Of a stretch of DNA of 44,610 nucleotides, positions 33,162-41,321 are shown piece after piece. The notes below the pieces were generated by a model that made no database searches, was not told where the DNA came from, and saw only the letters and a list, made by a program, of their open reading frames with translations. This stretch comes from Micrococcaceae bacterium. GTDB lineage: Bacteria; Actinomycetota; Actinomycetes; Actinomycetales; Micrococcaceae. The stretch spans positions 1 to 44,610 of the forward strand of contig JAODMR010000153.1 of assembly GCA_025465475.1 (NCBI GenBank), in the 5' to 3' direction. The first letter of the stretch is position 1, and each line of letters begins with the position of its first letter. The translations under genes were made by a program, and so were the position numbers.

Positions 33162-34624
33162 ACCAGGCCATTCGCAGCTCGTGGATCGTCGCCATCGCCC
33201 TCTTCGCGCTGATTTTCGGATCCATCACCTATGTGCAGTTCTTCGCCGTCGACGACCTGAAGAACAACCCCAACAACAACCGGGCGCTCATCCAGTACTA
33301 CTGCAACGACCGGGGACCCATCCTTGTGGCCGGTCAACCCATCGCCCAGTCCGTCGTGTCGCAGGACAAGTGCCAGTACCAGCGCGAGTACCTCAACCCG
33401 GAACTGTATGCGGGCCTGACAGGCTTCCTCTCCCGCAACTACGGCCAGTACGGGATCGAAGAGGCGGAAAAGGACGAACTGACCGGGAACAGCAACGACG
33501 CCCTCTACGACCGGGTCATGCAGGTGCTTTCCGGAACCCAGCCCAAGGGACGATCGGTGGAACTGACCATCGACCCGCAGATCCAGCAAATGGCCTACAA
33601 CATGATTCCGGACGGGCAGCGCGGCTCCATTGTCGTGATGAACCCGAAGACCGGAGCGATCATCGCCATGGTGTCCAAGCCCTCCTATGACACCAACCTG
33701 CTGGCGGGCCACGACAGCGCCCAGGTAGCCGAAAACTACAACCGCCTGGTGCAAATCCCTGACATCAACATGTTCGGGTCAAGTGCCTACCGACAGCTGT
33801 ACTCCCCCGGCTCGGTGTTCAAGCTCGTGGACACCGCGGCCGCCCTGGCCTCCGGGAAGTACAACAAGGACAGTGTGCTGGACAATCCGGCCGCCCTGAC
33901 TTTCGCCGGCACCTCCGTCACCCTGCCCAACTACGTCAACGGCGGGTGTGCGACCCGAACCACCGCCGATTTCTCCTTCGCCCTGGAACAGTCCTGCAAT
34001 ACCCCGTTCGCAAAGATCGCACTTGATCTGGGCCAGGACGCCATCACCGAGCAGGCGGAGAAGTTTGGCTTCAACGACGACAATCTCAGCTTTCCGGATG
34101 GGGTGCAGACCAGCCGGTTCCCCGGCGGTGACGGGCAACTCGGAGATGCGGAACTCGCGCGCAGCGCCATTGGTCAGCAGGACGTGCGAAGCACTCCGTT
34201 GGAAATTGCGATGATGACAGCCGCCATAGCCAACGGGGGCCAGCAGATGAAACCGAACCTGATCAAGGCCATCCGGACCCCTGACCTTAAGCCTGTGCAG
34301 GAGTTCACCCCGGAACTGCTGAGGCAGTCCACCACCCCCGAGATCGCCCAGCAGATGACCGAGTGGATGACCAACGTCGTGGACAAGGGCATCGCCAAGG
34401 CGGCCGCTGTTCCCGGCATCAAAGTCGCCGGTAAAACCGGCACCGCAGAGGGCGACACCTCCTCAGCCAACGGCACGAACAACTCGTGGTTCACCGGGTT
34501 CGCGCCCGCCAATGACCCCCAGGTCGTGGTCTCGATCGTCATGCCCGACGTTGACATCGCCACCGGCGCCAAATTGACCAGTCCCAACGCAAGCAAACTC
34601 TTCCAGGCGGTGTTGAATAAGTGA
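33158..34624 (+). CDS. pbpA: Class B penicillin-binding protein PbpA
   Basis: 488 residues. The GTG at 33158 overlaps the rodA stop (GTGA); a longer frame back to 32879 lies inside rodA and is rejected. One N-terminal membrane anchor ([20 protein letters not shown]), a dimerisation region with [14 protein letters not shown], then the transpeptidase domain with SVFK (nucleophile Ser219), SCN (Ser279) and KTGTAE (426-428). It crosslinks peptidoglycan outside the membrane in complex with RodA. The presence of Cys in SCN and near residue 48 is as in actinobacterial homologues. GTGA overlap with pknA. Confidence 0.95.
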   Translation: MNQAIRSSWIVAIALFALIFGSITYVQFFAVDDLKNNPNNNRALIQYYCNDRGPILVAGQPIAQSVVSQDKCQYQREYLNPELYAGLTGFLSRNYGQYGIEEAEKDELTGNSNDALYDRVMQVLSGTQPKGRSVELTIDPQIQQMAYNMIPDGQRGSIVVMNPKTGAIIAMVSKPSYDTNLLAGHDSAQVAENYNRLVQIPDINMFGSSAYRQLYSPGSVFKLVDTAAALASGKYNKDSVLDNPAALTFAGTSVTLPNYVNGGCATRTTADFSFALEQSCNTPFAKIALDLGQDAITEQAEKFGFNDDNLSFPDGVQTSRFPGGDGQLGDAELARSAIGQQDVRSTPLEIAMMTAAIANGGQQMKPNLIKAIRTPDLKPVQEFTPELLRQSTTPEIAQQMTEWMTNVVDKGIAKAAAVPGIKVAGKTGTAEGDTSSANGTNNSWFTGFAPANDPQVVVSIVMPDVDIATGAKLTSPNASKLFQAVLNK

Positions 34625-36507
34625 GGCCTTCTTCGGGAATCACGTTAGGCGGCAGATTCCAGCTCACTACCCGCGTCGCCATCGGCGGCATGGGGGAGGT
34701 CTGGAGGGCACAGGACCTGGTCCTTGGCCGCATTGTGGCCATCAAGATCCTCAAGGAGGAGTACACGGGGGACCCCGGGTTCCTTGAACGGTTCCGCGCC
34801 GAAGCCCGCCACACCGCCCTACTGAACCATGTGGGCATCGCCAACGTCTTTGACTACGGCGAGGAGGAAGGCTCCGCCTACCTGGTGATGGAACTGGTAC
34901 CGGGTGAACCTCTGTCCACGATCATTGACCGTGAGCACATGCTTTCCGCTGACCGCACCCTGTCGATCATTTCGCAAACCGCCCAGGCATTGTCGGTGGC
35001 CCATGCCCAGGGACTGGTGCACCGGGACATCAAGCCAGGCAACCTGCTGATCACTCCCGAGGGACGCGTCAAAGTCACCGACTTCGGCATCGCCCGGCTG
35101 GCCGACCAAGTGCCGCTGACCCAGACGGGACAGGTCATGGGGACGGCCCAGTATCTGGCTCCCGAGCAGGCGACCGGGCAGGTTGCCACAGGCGCCAGCG
35201 ACATATACTCGCTGGGCATCATCGGCTACGAGTGCATCACCGGTCACCGGCCGTTCTCCGGGGAGTCACAGATAGCGATCGCCCTGGCACAGGTGAATGA
35301 CGCCCCGCCACCGCTGCCGGAAACCCTCCCCACTCCGGTGCGGGCCCTCCTGATGTCCATGCTTGCCAAGGACCCGGTGAACCGGCCAGCCAACGCGGTG
35401 AAGCTCTCCGAGGCTGCCGAAGCTATCCGCAACGGGGACATCCGAGCCGCACACGCCGCCGTTCCGGGAATGCTGCTGTTCGAAGCCACCACCGGGCCCA
35501 TCACCGCCCCCGTCGACGTCCAGTCGACGGCTCCCACGACTGTCGTAGGGCGCCCACAGGAACGCACGGAACCGGCGACGTCAGCGCTGCCAACGGTGGC
35601 CGGCGCCGCCCTTGGTGCCGGCGCCGGTGCCGCAGTTGCCCGGCCGGAGGCCCTGGCCGCAGAACGCCAATGGCAGGACGAGGACGAGCAGGAGCCAACG
35701 GAGCCTCCCGCACGGCGGGGCCGCAACCCCTGGACCTGGCCCCTCGTGGCACTGGTGGCGTTGTTGTTGTTCGTCGCCGTGGTCGTTTTGCTCCAGCAGT
35801 TGAACTTTTTCAGTTCCACCAAGAGCCCTGCCACGACTCCGGCGATCACCTCCGCCCGCAGCTCTGTTGCGCCCTCATCCTCCGTCGCTTCCAGCACCAC
35901 CTCGCAGCCACCGAGCACCACCGCGCCGGCTGAGACTACGACGGCGTCCGACATCGTGACGCTGTTCCCTGACCAATACAAGGGGAGGCCCTTCGCCGAC
36001 GTGCAGGCCGACCTGATCGGCGCAGGGATGCAGGTCGCGGGCAAGGAGGTCCCCGACGCCAACACTCCGGCCGGCATCGTAACGGCCATTGACCCGGCCG
36101 GGCCCACGGAAAAGGGCACCCTCATCACCGTCACGTATTCCAAGGGACCGGACCTGTCCACAGTTCCCGCCGTTGCTCCCGGATCCAGCGTCCAGGCCCT
36201 TACCAATGCGTTGACCCAGGCGGGCCTGGCCCTCGGTTCCGCCACTGAGCAGGCCAGCAACTCCGTGCCCAAGGGCCAGGTGGTGTCCATTAGCCCGCAA
36301 CCTGGAACCCAGGTAGCCAAGGGATCCGCGGTGAATTACGTGGTGTCCTCGGGACCGCCGACGCCCGCGCCGGCACCGGCACCGACCGCCACCGCCACCG
36401 CCACCGGTCAGCCAACCGTGACCCAGCAGGCAACCCAGGCCGCACCCACGCAGCAGGCGACTCAGGGTGCAGTTGTGCAGGGCTTGAAAGAAACGGGAAA
36501 ACCATAG
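34621..36507 (+). CDS. pknA: Serine/threonine protein kinase in the PknA position, with PASTA-like repeats
   Basis: 628 residues, GTG overlapping the pbpA stop. Kinase domain ~12-275: [11 protein letters not shown] glycine loop, IVAIKILK with the ATP Lys, [21 protein letters not shown], an activation loop with [19 protein letters not shown], and [12 protein letters not shown]. An Ala-rich juxtamembrane linker leads to a membrane helix near 370-395, then a Ser/Thr stretch and two PASTA-like modules (~448-510 and ~512-580) ending in Pro/Ala/Gln-rich sequence. PASTA modules bind muropeptides or lipid II; mycobacterial PknA lacks them. Substrates probably include FhaA/B, PbpA partners and division proteins. 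A hairpin separates it from pknB. Confidence 0.92.
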   Translation: MRPSSGITLGGRFQLTTRVAIGGMGEVWRAQDLVLGRIVAIKILKEEYTGDPGFLERFRAEARHTALLNHVGIANVFDYGEEEGSAYLVMELVPGEPLSTIIDREHMLSADRTLSIISQTAQALSVAHAQGLVHRDIKPGNLLITPEGRVKVTDFGIARLADQVPLTQTGQVMGTAQYLAPEQATGQVATGASDIYSLGIIGYECITGHRPFSGESQIAIALAQVNDAPPPLPETLPTPVRALLMSMLAKDPVNRPANAVKLSEAAEAIRNGDIRAAHAAVPGMLLFEATTGPITAPVDVQSTAPTTVVGRPQERTEPATSALPTVAGAALGAGAGAAVARPEALAAERQWQDEDEQEPTEPPARRGRNPWTWPLVALVALLLFVAVVVLLQQLNFFSSTKSPATTPAITSARSSVAPSSSVASSTTSQPPSTTAPAETTTASDIVTLFPDQYKGRPFADVQADLIGAGMQVAGKEVPDANTPAGIVTAIDPAGPTEKGTLITVTYSKGPDLSTVPAVAPGSSVQALTNALTQAGLALGSATEQASNSVPKGQVVSISPQPGTQVAKGSAVNYVVSSGPPTPAPAPAPTATATATGQPTVTQQATQAAPTQQATQGAVVQGLKETGKP

Positions 36508-36529
36508 ATTGCCTTCACCGTTTTCCCGT
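36493..36529 (+). promoter_or_regulatory. 10-bp hairpin spanning the pknA stop, upstream of pknB
   Basis: ACGGGAAAAC (36493-36502) pairs perfectly with GTTTTCCCGT (36520-36529); the pknA TAG lies in the loop region. A -10-like TATTAT (36529-36534) follows. It could attenuate, process or re-initiate expression of pknB. Confidence 0.55.
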
Positions 36530-36566
36530 ATTATCGCGAACCCCAACGACCGGAAAGGATCGCTGA

Positions 36567-38516
36567 ATGATGAGCACGACGCGTGTCCTTAACGGCCGCT
36601 ATGAACTGAGTGACCTGCTCGGCCGGGGCGGTATGGCTGACGTCTACAAGGGCAGGGACATCCGACTGGGCCGCACCGTTGCGGTCAAGCTGCTGCGCGC
36701 CGACCTCGCCCGGGACCCCCAGTTCCAGGCGCGGTTCCGGCGGGAGGCGCAGGCAGTGGCGGGGCTCAACCATCCCGCCATCGTTGCCGTCTATGACACG
36801 GGCGAATATCCGGTGCAGGACGACGTGCACGGCCAATCGAAGGTGCCGTACATCGTCATGGAGTGCGTGACCGGCCGCACGCTACGGGATCTGATCCGAT
36901 CAAAGGATCTGACCATCGCGCAGTCGGTTGACTACCTCCTGGGTGTGCTGTCGGCGCTCGAATACAGCCATCGCTCAGGGATCGTGCACCGCGACATCAA
37001 ACCGGCCAATGTCATGGTCACTGATGACGGCAACGCGGTCAAGGTGATGGACTTCGGCATCGCCCGGGCGATCGCCGACTCCACAGCCACCATGACGCAG
37101 ACCCAAGCAGTCCTCGGCACTGCGCAATACCTGTCACCGGAACAGGCACGTGGTGAAACCGTGGACTCCCGCAGTGATCTGTATTCGGCGGGCTGCCTGC
37201 TGTACGAAATGCTGACCGGACGTCCGCCGTTCATGGGGGACAGTCCCGTGTCGGTGGCCTACCAACATGTCCGCGAAACAGCGGAGGCCCCAAGCTTCCA
37301 CAACCCTGCCGTGACGCCGGCCCTGGACAGCGTGCTGATCCGAGCCCTGCAGAAAAACCGGGCTGACCGGTTCCAGGATGCCGCTGCCTTCCGGCGGGCC
37401 TTGACGGCAGCAAAGGCGGGGATTCCCGTCGAGCCATTTTCCGCCAGTGAGGCACCCACCGATCCCGACGGCGTCGAGCAGGCTTCGCCGCGGCCGTCCA
37501 AGACGACGATGAGCCCGACCCCTGCGGTACTGGTCCAATCCACCGATGGTTCCGACCACGAGCCGGCGACGCGTGCCATGGCCCGCGTCCTGGCGGGAGG
37601 TCCGTTGACGACGGGACCGACCCTGAACACCGATGCAGAGGAACTGCTGCATCTGCCTGCGGGCCGGGCGCCCGACCGGCAGGCCCGAAAACGGCGTGGG
37701 ACGTGGATTGCCACCTTCTGCGTGTTCCTGGCCCTGGTCCTTGCCGGCGGAGGGCTCGTCGTGTGGAACCTGATGACCGCTGAGCCCGCGCACGTACCCC
37801 GCGTTGCCATTCCGGCGGTAGAAACAATGGGAGAAACCGACGCCTTGGCAGCTCTGTACAACGCAGGGCTCAAGCCAAGCATCGAGCGGACCTTCGACGA
37901 TGCGGTACCCAAGGGGCAGGCCGTACGGACCGATCCCCCCGGAGGGTCCGAAGTGAACCCGCAGTCGGCGGTGAAACTGGTTATCTCCAACGGACCGTCA
38001 GCCACCACCATTCCGGATACCTTGGTCAAGTCAACTGAAGCTTCCGCCCGGGACGCACTGAAGAATTTGGGCCTGGTCGCCGGCGACACCCAACTCGTCA
38101 ACGATGGCACCATCGGCCAGGGTATGGTCGTGAACACCAATCCCGCCGTCGGCCAGCAGGCACCTGCAGGTTCGCGCGTGGATCTGATGGTCTCCACCGG
38201 TAAAGTCACCATGCCAGCCCTCTACGGTTTGCCGCAGGCTGACGCCGAAGCGGCCGTCAAGGCGGCGTCACCCACCCTGCAGGTGACCTTCGTGCCCAAG
38301 GAGAACGGCGTCGTGGAGCCGGGAAAGGTGACCAACCAGTCCTCCGAAGCGGGTTCGAGCGTTGACCAGTACTCCACCGTGACGGTGGAGGTGGCGGCGG
38401 TTCCGGCTCCGGTTCCCGAACCGGAACCAACCCCGGAACCAACACCGACCGCCACAGCCTGCGCCTCCGCCAAGGCCAAGAACTGCACGACGCCGCCCCC
38501 TACTCCCAAGAAGTAG
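36567..38516 (+). CDS. pknB: PASTA-domain serine/threonine protein kinase PknB
   Basis: 649 residues; ATG with GGAAAGGA upstream (a second ATG follows directly). Kinase ~8-275: LGRGGMADVYKG, VAVKLLR, IVHRDIKPANVM, VMDFGIARA, activation loop TMTQTQAVLGTAQYLSPEQ with the two Thr that are autophosphorylated in homologues, and SRSDLYSAGCLLYE. A linker with acidic and Thr patches leads to a membrane helix at ~379-401 (WIATFCVFLALVLAGGG). Three PASTA modules (~410-480, 480-548, 548-615) precede a Pro/Glu/Thr tail with two Cys. It senses peptidoglycan fragments and controls growth and division. It is the last gene of the operon, convergent with pabA. Confidence 0.96.
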   Translation: MMSTTRVLNGRYELSDLLGRGGMADVYKGRDIRLGRTVAVKLLRADLARDPQFQARFRREAQAVAGLNHPAIVAVYDTGEYPVQDDVHGQSKVPYIVMECVTGRTLRDLIRSKDLTIAQSVDYLLGVLSALEYSHRSGIVHRDIKPANVMVTDDGNAVKVMDFGIARAIADSTATMTQTQAVLGTAQYLSPEQARGETVDSRSDLYSAGCLLYEMLTGRPPFMGDSPVSVAYQHVRETAEAPSFHNPAVTPALDSVLIRALQKNRADRFQDAAAFRRALTAAKAGIPVEPFSASEAPTDPDGVEQASPRPSKTTMSPTPAVLVQSTDGSDHEPATRAMARVLAGGPLTTGPTLNTDAEELLHLPAGRAPDRQARKRRGTWIATFCVFLALVLAGGGLVVWNLMTAEPAHVPRVAIPAVETMGETDALAALYNAGLKPSIERTFDDAVPKGQAVRTDPPGGSEVNPQSAVKLVISNGPSATTIPDTLVKSTEASARDALKNLGLVAGDTQLVNDGTIGQGMVVNTNPAVGQQAPAGSRVDLMVSTGKVTMPALYGLPQADAEAAVKAASPTLQVTFVPKENGVVEPGKVTNQSSEAGSSVDQYSTVTVEVAAVPAPVPEPEPTPEPTPTATACASAKAKNCTTPPPTPKK

Positions 38517-38538
38517 GGGCCTGCGGTGCGACCTGCCG

Positions 38539-39177
38539 TTACTTACTGATGAGCGGACTCAGGGTTGATGCCATTTCCGCGGCACCGGCCAGGCCCAGCG
38601 ACTCCAGCCAGTTGCCAAGCATCTGGTAGCCGCCCTCCGTCAGCACTGATTCCGGATGGAACTGCACGCCGTACAGCGGGGCAGTGCGGTGGGCGAGCCC
38701 CATGATGATGCCGCTCTCGGTACGGGCGGTGACTTCCAGCTCGGCCGGGATCGACTCGCTGACTGCGGCCAGGGAGTGGTAGCGCGTGGCAGTGAAGGGG
38801 CTCCGCAGGCCGGCGAAGACGTTCGCGCCTTCATGCAGAACGTCGGAAGTCTTTCCGTGCATCAGCTCAGGGGCGTGGGTGACGGTTCCGCCGTAGGCTT
38901 CGGCCAGCGCCTGGTGCCCCAGGCAGACGCCGAGCATCGGCTTGCCGTTGTCGCCGCACCATTTGATGAGGTCAATGCACACGCCGGCCTCGGCAGGGTT
39001 ACCCGGCCCGGGAGATATGAGGACCCCGTCGCGTGGCTCCGCCAGGGCAATCGCCTCCTCCAGGGTGACGTCGTCGTTGCGGACGACAGTGGTCTCGGCC
39101 CCGAGTTGCTGGAGGTACCCGACGAGGGTGTACACAAAGCTGTCATAGTTGTCGATGACCAGGATGCGTGTTGTCAT
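38539..39177 (-). CDS. pabA: Aminodeoxychorismate/anthranilate synthase glutamine amidotransferase
   Basis: 212 residues, a full-length class I glutamine amidotransferase: ILVIDNYDSFVYTLVGYL, ISPGPGNPAEAG (oxyanion region), GVCLGHQALAEAYGG with nucleophile Cys85, and YGVQFHPESVLT with His174 and Glu176. It releases ammonia from glutamine for the chorismate-using partner in folate (PabB) or tryptophan (TrpE) synthesis; the two families cannot be told apart here. This gene is conserved beside pknB across Actinomycetota, annotated trpG or pabA. It is divergent from crgA. Confidence 0.92.
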   Translation of the reverse strand: MTTRILVIDNYDSFVYTLVGYLQQLGAETTVVRNDDVTLEEAIALAEPRDGVLISPGPGNPAEAGVCIDLIKWCGDNGKPMLGVCLGHQALAEAYGGTVTHAPELMHGKTSDVLHEGANVFAGLRSPFTATRYHSLAAVSESIPAELEVTARTESGIIMGLAHRTAPLYGVQFHPESVLTEGGYQMLGNWLESLGLAGAAEMASTLSPLISK

Positions 39178-39406
39178 GGCTGGGAATCAGAACCAATCGT
39201 TGAGGTTGTGCAGCGGCCCGCAGAAGCTGCGGACTCCTGATTCTATCGCCTGGCCGTCCGATGGTCCCGATCCCGGTTGGGCAGAACCGGTTAGAATGGC
39301 ACCCAGAGCCACCGTTGCCGGACCCTTTTACGGGATTCCAGCAGCCTGCATCCAACCGCTACAGCAAGCGGCCCGGCCTGGCGCCGTGCCCGGACAAGGA
39401 GTTCCT

Positions 39407-39661
39407 GTGCCCGAGTCGAAACCCCGCCGCCGCGAGTCCCGCAGCGTTCCGGCCCAACCGGCCGCGAAGGCCTACAAGCCCAATGCCGTCTGGTTCAAGC
39501 CCGTGATGGTCGGCCTCATGGTGTTGGGGCTGCTGTGGATCATCGTCTTTTACCTCACCAACGGCATGTGGCCCATCCCCAACATCGGCAACTGGAACAT
39601 CGCCGTCGGTTTCGGCATTGCCATTGCAGGGTTCCTCATGACCACGCAGTGGCGGTCCTAG
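39407..39661 (+). CDS. crgA: Cell division protein CrgA
   Basis: 84 residues from GTG 39407 with AAGGAG upstream; the longer frame from 39149 overlaps pabA and lacks support. A basic cytoplasmic N terminus (PESKPRRRESRS) is followed by VWFKPVMVGLMVLGLLWIIV (first helix), the conserved external loop YLTNGMWPIPNIGNWN, and a second helix ending MTTQWRS. CrgA is a small two-helix membrane protein that coordinates FtsZ, FtsQ and PBPs at the septum and is unique to Actinomycetota. Its place next to the pknB operon is conserved. Confidence 0.95.
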   Translation: MPESKPRRRESRSVPAQPAAKAYKPNAVWFKPVMVGLMVLGLLWIIVFYLTNGMWPIPNIGNWNIAVGFGIAIAGFLMTTQWRS

Positions 39662-39679
39662 CCAGTTCACTGACCCTGG

Positions 39680-39771
39680 CCTGCTTTTGCTTACACGGGC
39701 CTGCTTCTGCTTACACAGGCCTGCTTGTGCTTACACGGGCCTGCTTGTGCTTACACGGGCCTGCTTCTGCC
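39680..39771. repeat. 20-bp tandem repeat, four full copies plus a partial
   Basis: The unit CCTGCTTGTGCTTACACGGG starts at 39680, 39700, 39720, 39740 and (partial) 39760, with one- or two-base differences. It begins 18 bp after the crgA stop. Confidence 0.9.
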
Positions 39772-39855
39772 TTCGCGCTCTGCCCGGCCGCTTTGCTTCT
39801 TTCTGCGCCTGCCCATTGCTTCTGCGCCCCTCGTTGTCGGCCCGCCGTATCAACC

Positions 39856-39935
39856 TGCACCACTTTGCCGAAGACATAGCCGCAATTGACGGTATATCGC
39901 TGGGTTTAATGGTGTCTGCGGCCCAAAGTGGTGCA
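39856..39935. repeat. Inverted-repeat element A with TGCACCACTTTG ends
   Basis: TGCACCACTTTG at 39856-39867 and its exact complement at 39924-39935. The stem continues imperfectly inward (CCGAAGACA against TGTCTGCGG). The same ends bound element C at 40156-40236 with nearly the same length but a different interior. Confidence 0.85.
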
Positions 39936-39975
39936 GCACGCAACGCCGGGTGACCCGTGCGGCCATGCCGGCCAC

Positions 39976-40058
39976 CTGGACGGGCCCCAATGCGGTCGCC
40001 CGTCCGTGCGGCCAAGCCCGCTACCCCTACGGGCCACAAATGCCGGTGGCCCGTCCAG
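39976..40058. repeat. Inverted-repeat element B with CTGGACGGGCC ends
   Basis: CTGGACGGGCC (39976-39986) pairs with GGCCCGTCCAG (40048-40058). Smaller stems nest inside, e.g. ACGGGCCAC with GTGGCCCGT. The overall span of 83 bp matches elements A and C, but the ends differ. Confidence 0.7.
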
Positions 40059-40155
40059 CAACTGTCTGTTGTGGGAGCTTTTGGGTTTGTCGCGGTTTCC
40101 TGTGCCAAAGGCTCCACCGGATACACGGGCGTTCACCTCTAGGCCGGTATGGATG

Positions 40156-40236
40156 TGCACCACTTTGCCGGGCTCAGAGTCCCAGCTAACGCCATGTCGT
40201 GGGAGTATCACCGGGGTGGCGGCTCAAAGTGGTGCA
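40156..40236. repeat. Inverted-repeat element C with TGCACCACTTTG ends
   Basis: TGCACCACTTTG (40156-40167) and CAAAGTGGTGCA (40225-40236), 81 bp end to end, identical 12-bp arms to element A. The flanks CAGCACGC after the right arm are also shared by A and C. Confidence 0.85.
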
Positions 40237-40493
40237 GCACGCCTCACGTCTGGTGGACCAAAGGTTCTGGTGCGGACCATGCGTCAGCTAACCCGGCTCA
40301 GTGGTCGACGAACCCGCCCCAGACACCCCGCTACATCCAGCCCGCACACTGAAGGCTTGCTGCGTCCAGTTTCACGCACCGCATCCGGTCCGTCCGCCGC
40401 GTCCGATCCCCGCCCGCTGCGTCCCCGCCCGCCGCATCCGGTCCACCCCGCGTCCGTTGAGCTCCTCCGGTCAGAAGAACACGTGGCGCAAGG

Positions 40494-40509
40494 AAAACCC
40501 CGGGAGGGG
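40494..40509 (-). terminator. Terminator of the acidic repeat protein gene
   Basis: Directly after the TAG stop on the minus strand: CCCC-TCCC-GGGG followed by TTTTCC. The stem is short but has a T-run in the right place. Confidence 0.6.
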
Positions 40510-40851
40510 CTATTTGTCGTGACTGACCGTTCCTGCGGCACCATAGTCGCCGTCGTCGTACTGTCCTGCCTGCTCGTCGTCCTCGTCGAGGGCCTTTGAT
40601 GAACCGGCAGAGCCGAAGTCGCCTTCCGGATACTGTCCGGGCTGGCCTTCGGATTCGATTTCGTGCTCATCCGTCAGCGGGTCAACGCCTTCGACGTTCC
40701 CAGCCGTGCCGTAGTCCCCCTGGACGTACTGACCCTCACTGGCGGACGAATCCGACGAATCGCTTGACGCCGAACCCCCATGCACGTATTCGCCCCTTGC
40801 CCCTTCCTCTGCTGAATCGTTGCCGCTGCTATGTTCCCGGTGTTCTGTCAT
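40510..40851 (-). CDS. Small acidic protein with GQYxxGDYGxAG repeats
   Basis: 113 residues from ATG 40851 with GGAGGGA upstream; the frame runs on to 41022 but that part crosses the DnaA-box cluster. It is strongly acidic with no hydrophobic segment. Four copies of a repeat: GEYVHGGSASS (degenerate), GQYVQGDYGTAG, GQYPEGDFGSAG and GQYDDGDYGAAG, separated by Asp/Glu/Ser linkers such as VDPLTDEHEIESEGQ. No family recognised; likely disordered, with aromatic Tyr/Phe spaced in acidic sequence. A terminator follows the stop. It lies between crgA and the DnaA-box cluster. Function unknown. Confidence 0.7.
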   Translation of the reverse strand: MTEHREHSSGNDSAEEGARGEYVHGGSASSDSSDSSASEGQYVQGDYGTAGNVEGVDPLTDEHEIESEGQPGQYPEGDFGSAGSSKALDEDDEQAGQYDDGDYGAAGTVSHDK

Positions 40852-40933
40852 TCCGATCCCTCCAGTTCTCACGCAGGTACCGCCCGTTGCCCTCAGTGTA
40901 GCCAGCAAAGCTACCGGGGAGTAGGGCCCAAAC

Positions 40934-41248
40934 TTATCCCCAAAAACCTGTGGAGAACGCGTCCGCAGTTTGGGGATAAGTGGATAACGCTGTGGCTTGT
41001 CGGATGCCAATGCTAGCCTCACAGGTTGTTGACAGGTTTATCCACAGGAGTGGACAACTTTGCGGGGCGGGATGCCGATATTGGATGAAAGAGCGCCGCT
41101 GGCACTGTCCACACCTGTGGAGTTACATGTGTGTAAGTTGTCCCCAATGTGCACAACCATGTGGATAAGGCTCTGTTCCCACAACGAGCTTCGAATTCGA
41201 AGAACATGCGTGTAAGTTATGCCCACGTGTGGACGACGCTGTGGACAA
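40934..41248. promoter_or_regulatory. Cluster of about 11 DnaA-box-like 9-mers
   Basis: Exact matches to the consensus TTATCCACA or TTGTCCACA: 41038 (+), 41160-41168 (-), 41240-41248 (-). TTATCCCCA at 40934 (+) and 40971 (-), and TTGTCCCCA at 41138 (+). One-mismatch boxes at 40979 (-), 41049 (-), 41105 (+), 41148 (-) and 41228 (-). Both orientations occur. A 14-bp palindrome (41189-41202) and an imperfect ~30-bp direct repeat (41124 and 41204) are also inside. There is no gene across 40852-41321. The density resembles actinobacterial oriC, but dnaA and dnaN are not adjacent. Confidence 0.75.
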
Positions 41249-41262
41249 CAGCGGGAAAAGAC

Positions 41263-41297
41263 AAAAAAACCGCCCGCGTCCAGAAGGACGCGGGCGG
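41263..41297 (-). terminator. Intrinsic terminator of the rhomboid gene
   Basis: CCGCCCGCGTCC (41270-41281) pairs with GGACGCGGGCGG (41286-41297) around a 4-base loop. On the minus strand the stem is followed by seven T (41269-41263). Very strong intrinsic terminator, 25 bp after the rhomboid stop. Confidence 0.95.
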
Positions 41298-41321
41298 TTA
41301 CGTGGCAGTCGGCTCCACAAC

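Larger units (their letters stand above)
39662..40509. other. 848-bp interval without convincing genes
   Basis: Contents: a 20-bp tandem repeat (39680-39771) and its decayed continuation, three inverted-repeat elements of 80-83 bp (39856-39935, 39976-40058, 40156-40236), a GC-rich degenerate repeat (~40374-40460) and the terminator of the acidic repeat gene. Frames that stay open here translate to Cys/Arg/Pro-rich sequence that follows the repeats, so I reject them. Confidence 0.65.

Noticed and set aside
39680-39953. Open frames through the 20-bp repeat downstream of crgA
   Set aside because: Translations just mirror the repeat (Leu-Thr-Arg-Ala-Cys units) and there is no ribosome site.
40852-41022. 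57-residue upstream extension of the acidic repeat protein
   Set aside because: It would run through DnaA boxes, differs sharply in composition, and GGAGGGA marks the ATG at 40851.
40934-41248. Calling the DnaA-box cluster the chromosomal origin outright
   Set aside because: dnaA and dnaN are not adjacent, no clear AT-rich unwinding element was seen, and oriC in this phylum normally lies between dnaA and dnaN. Kept as a regulatory cluster only.
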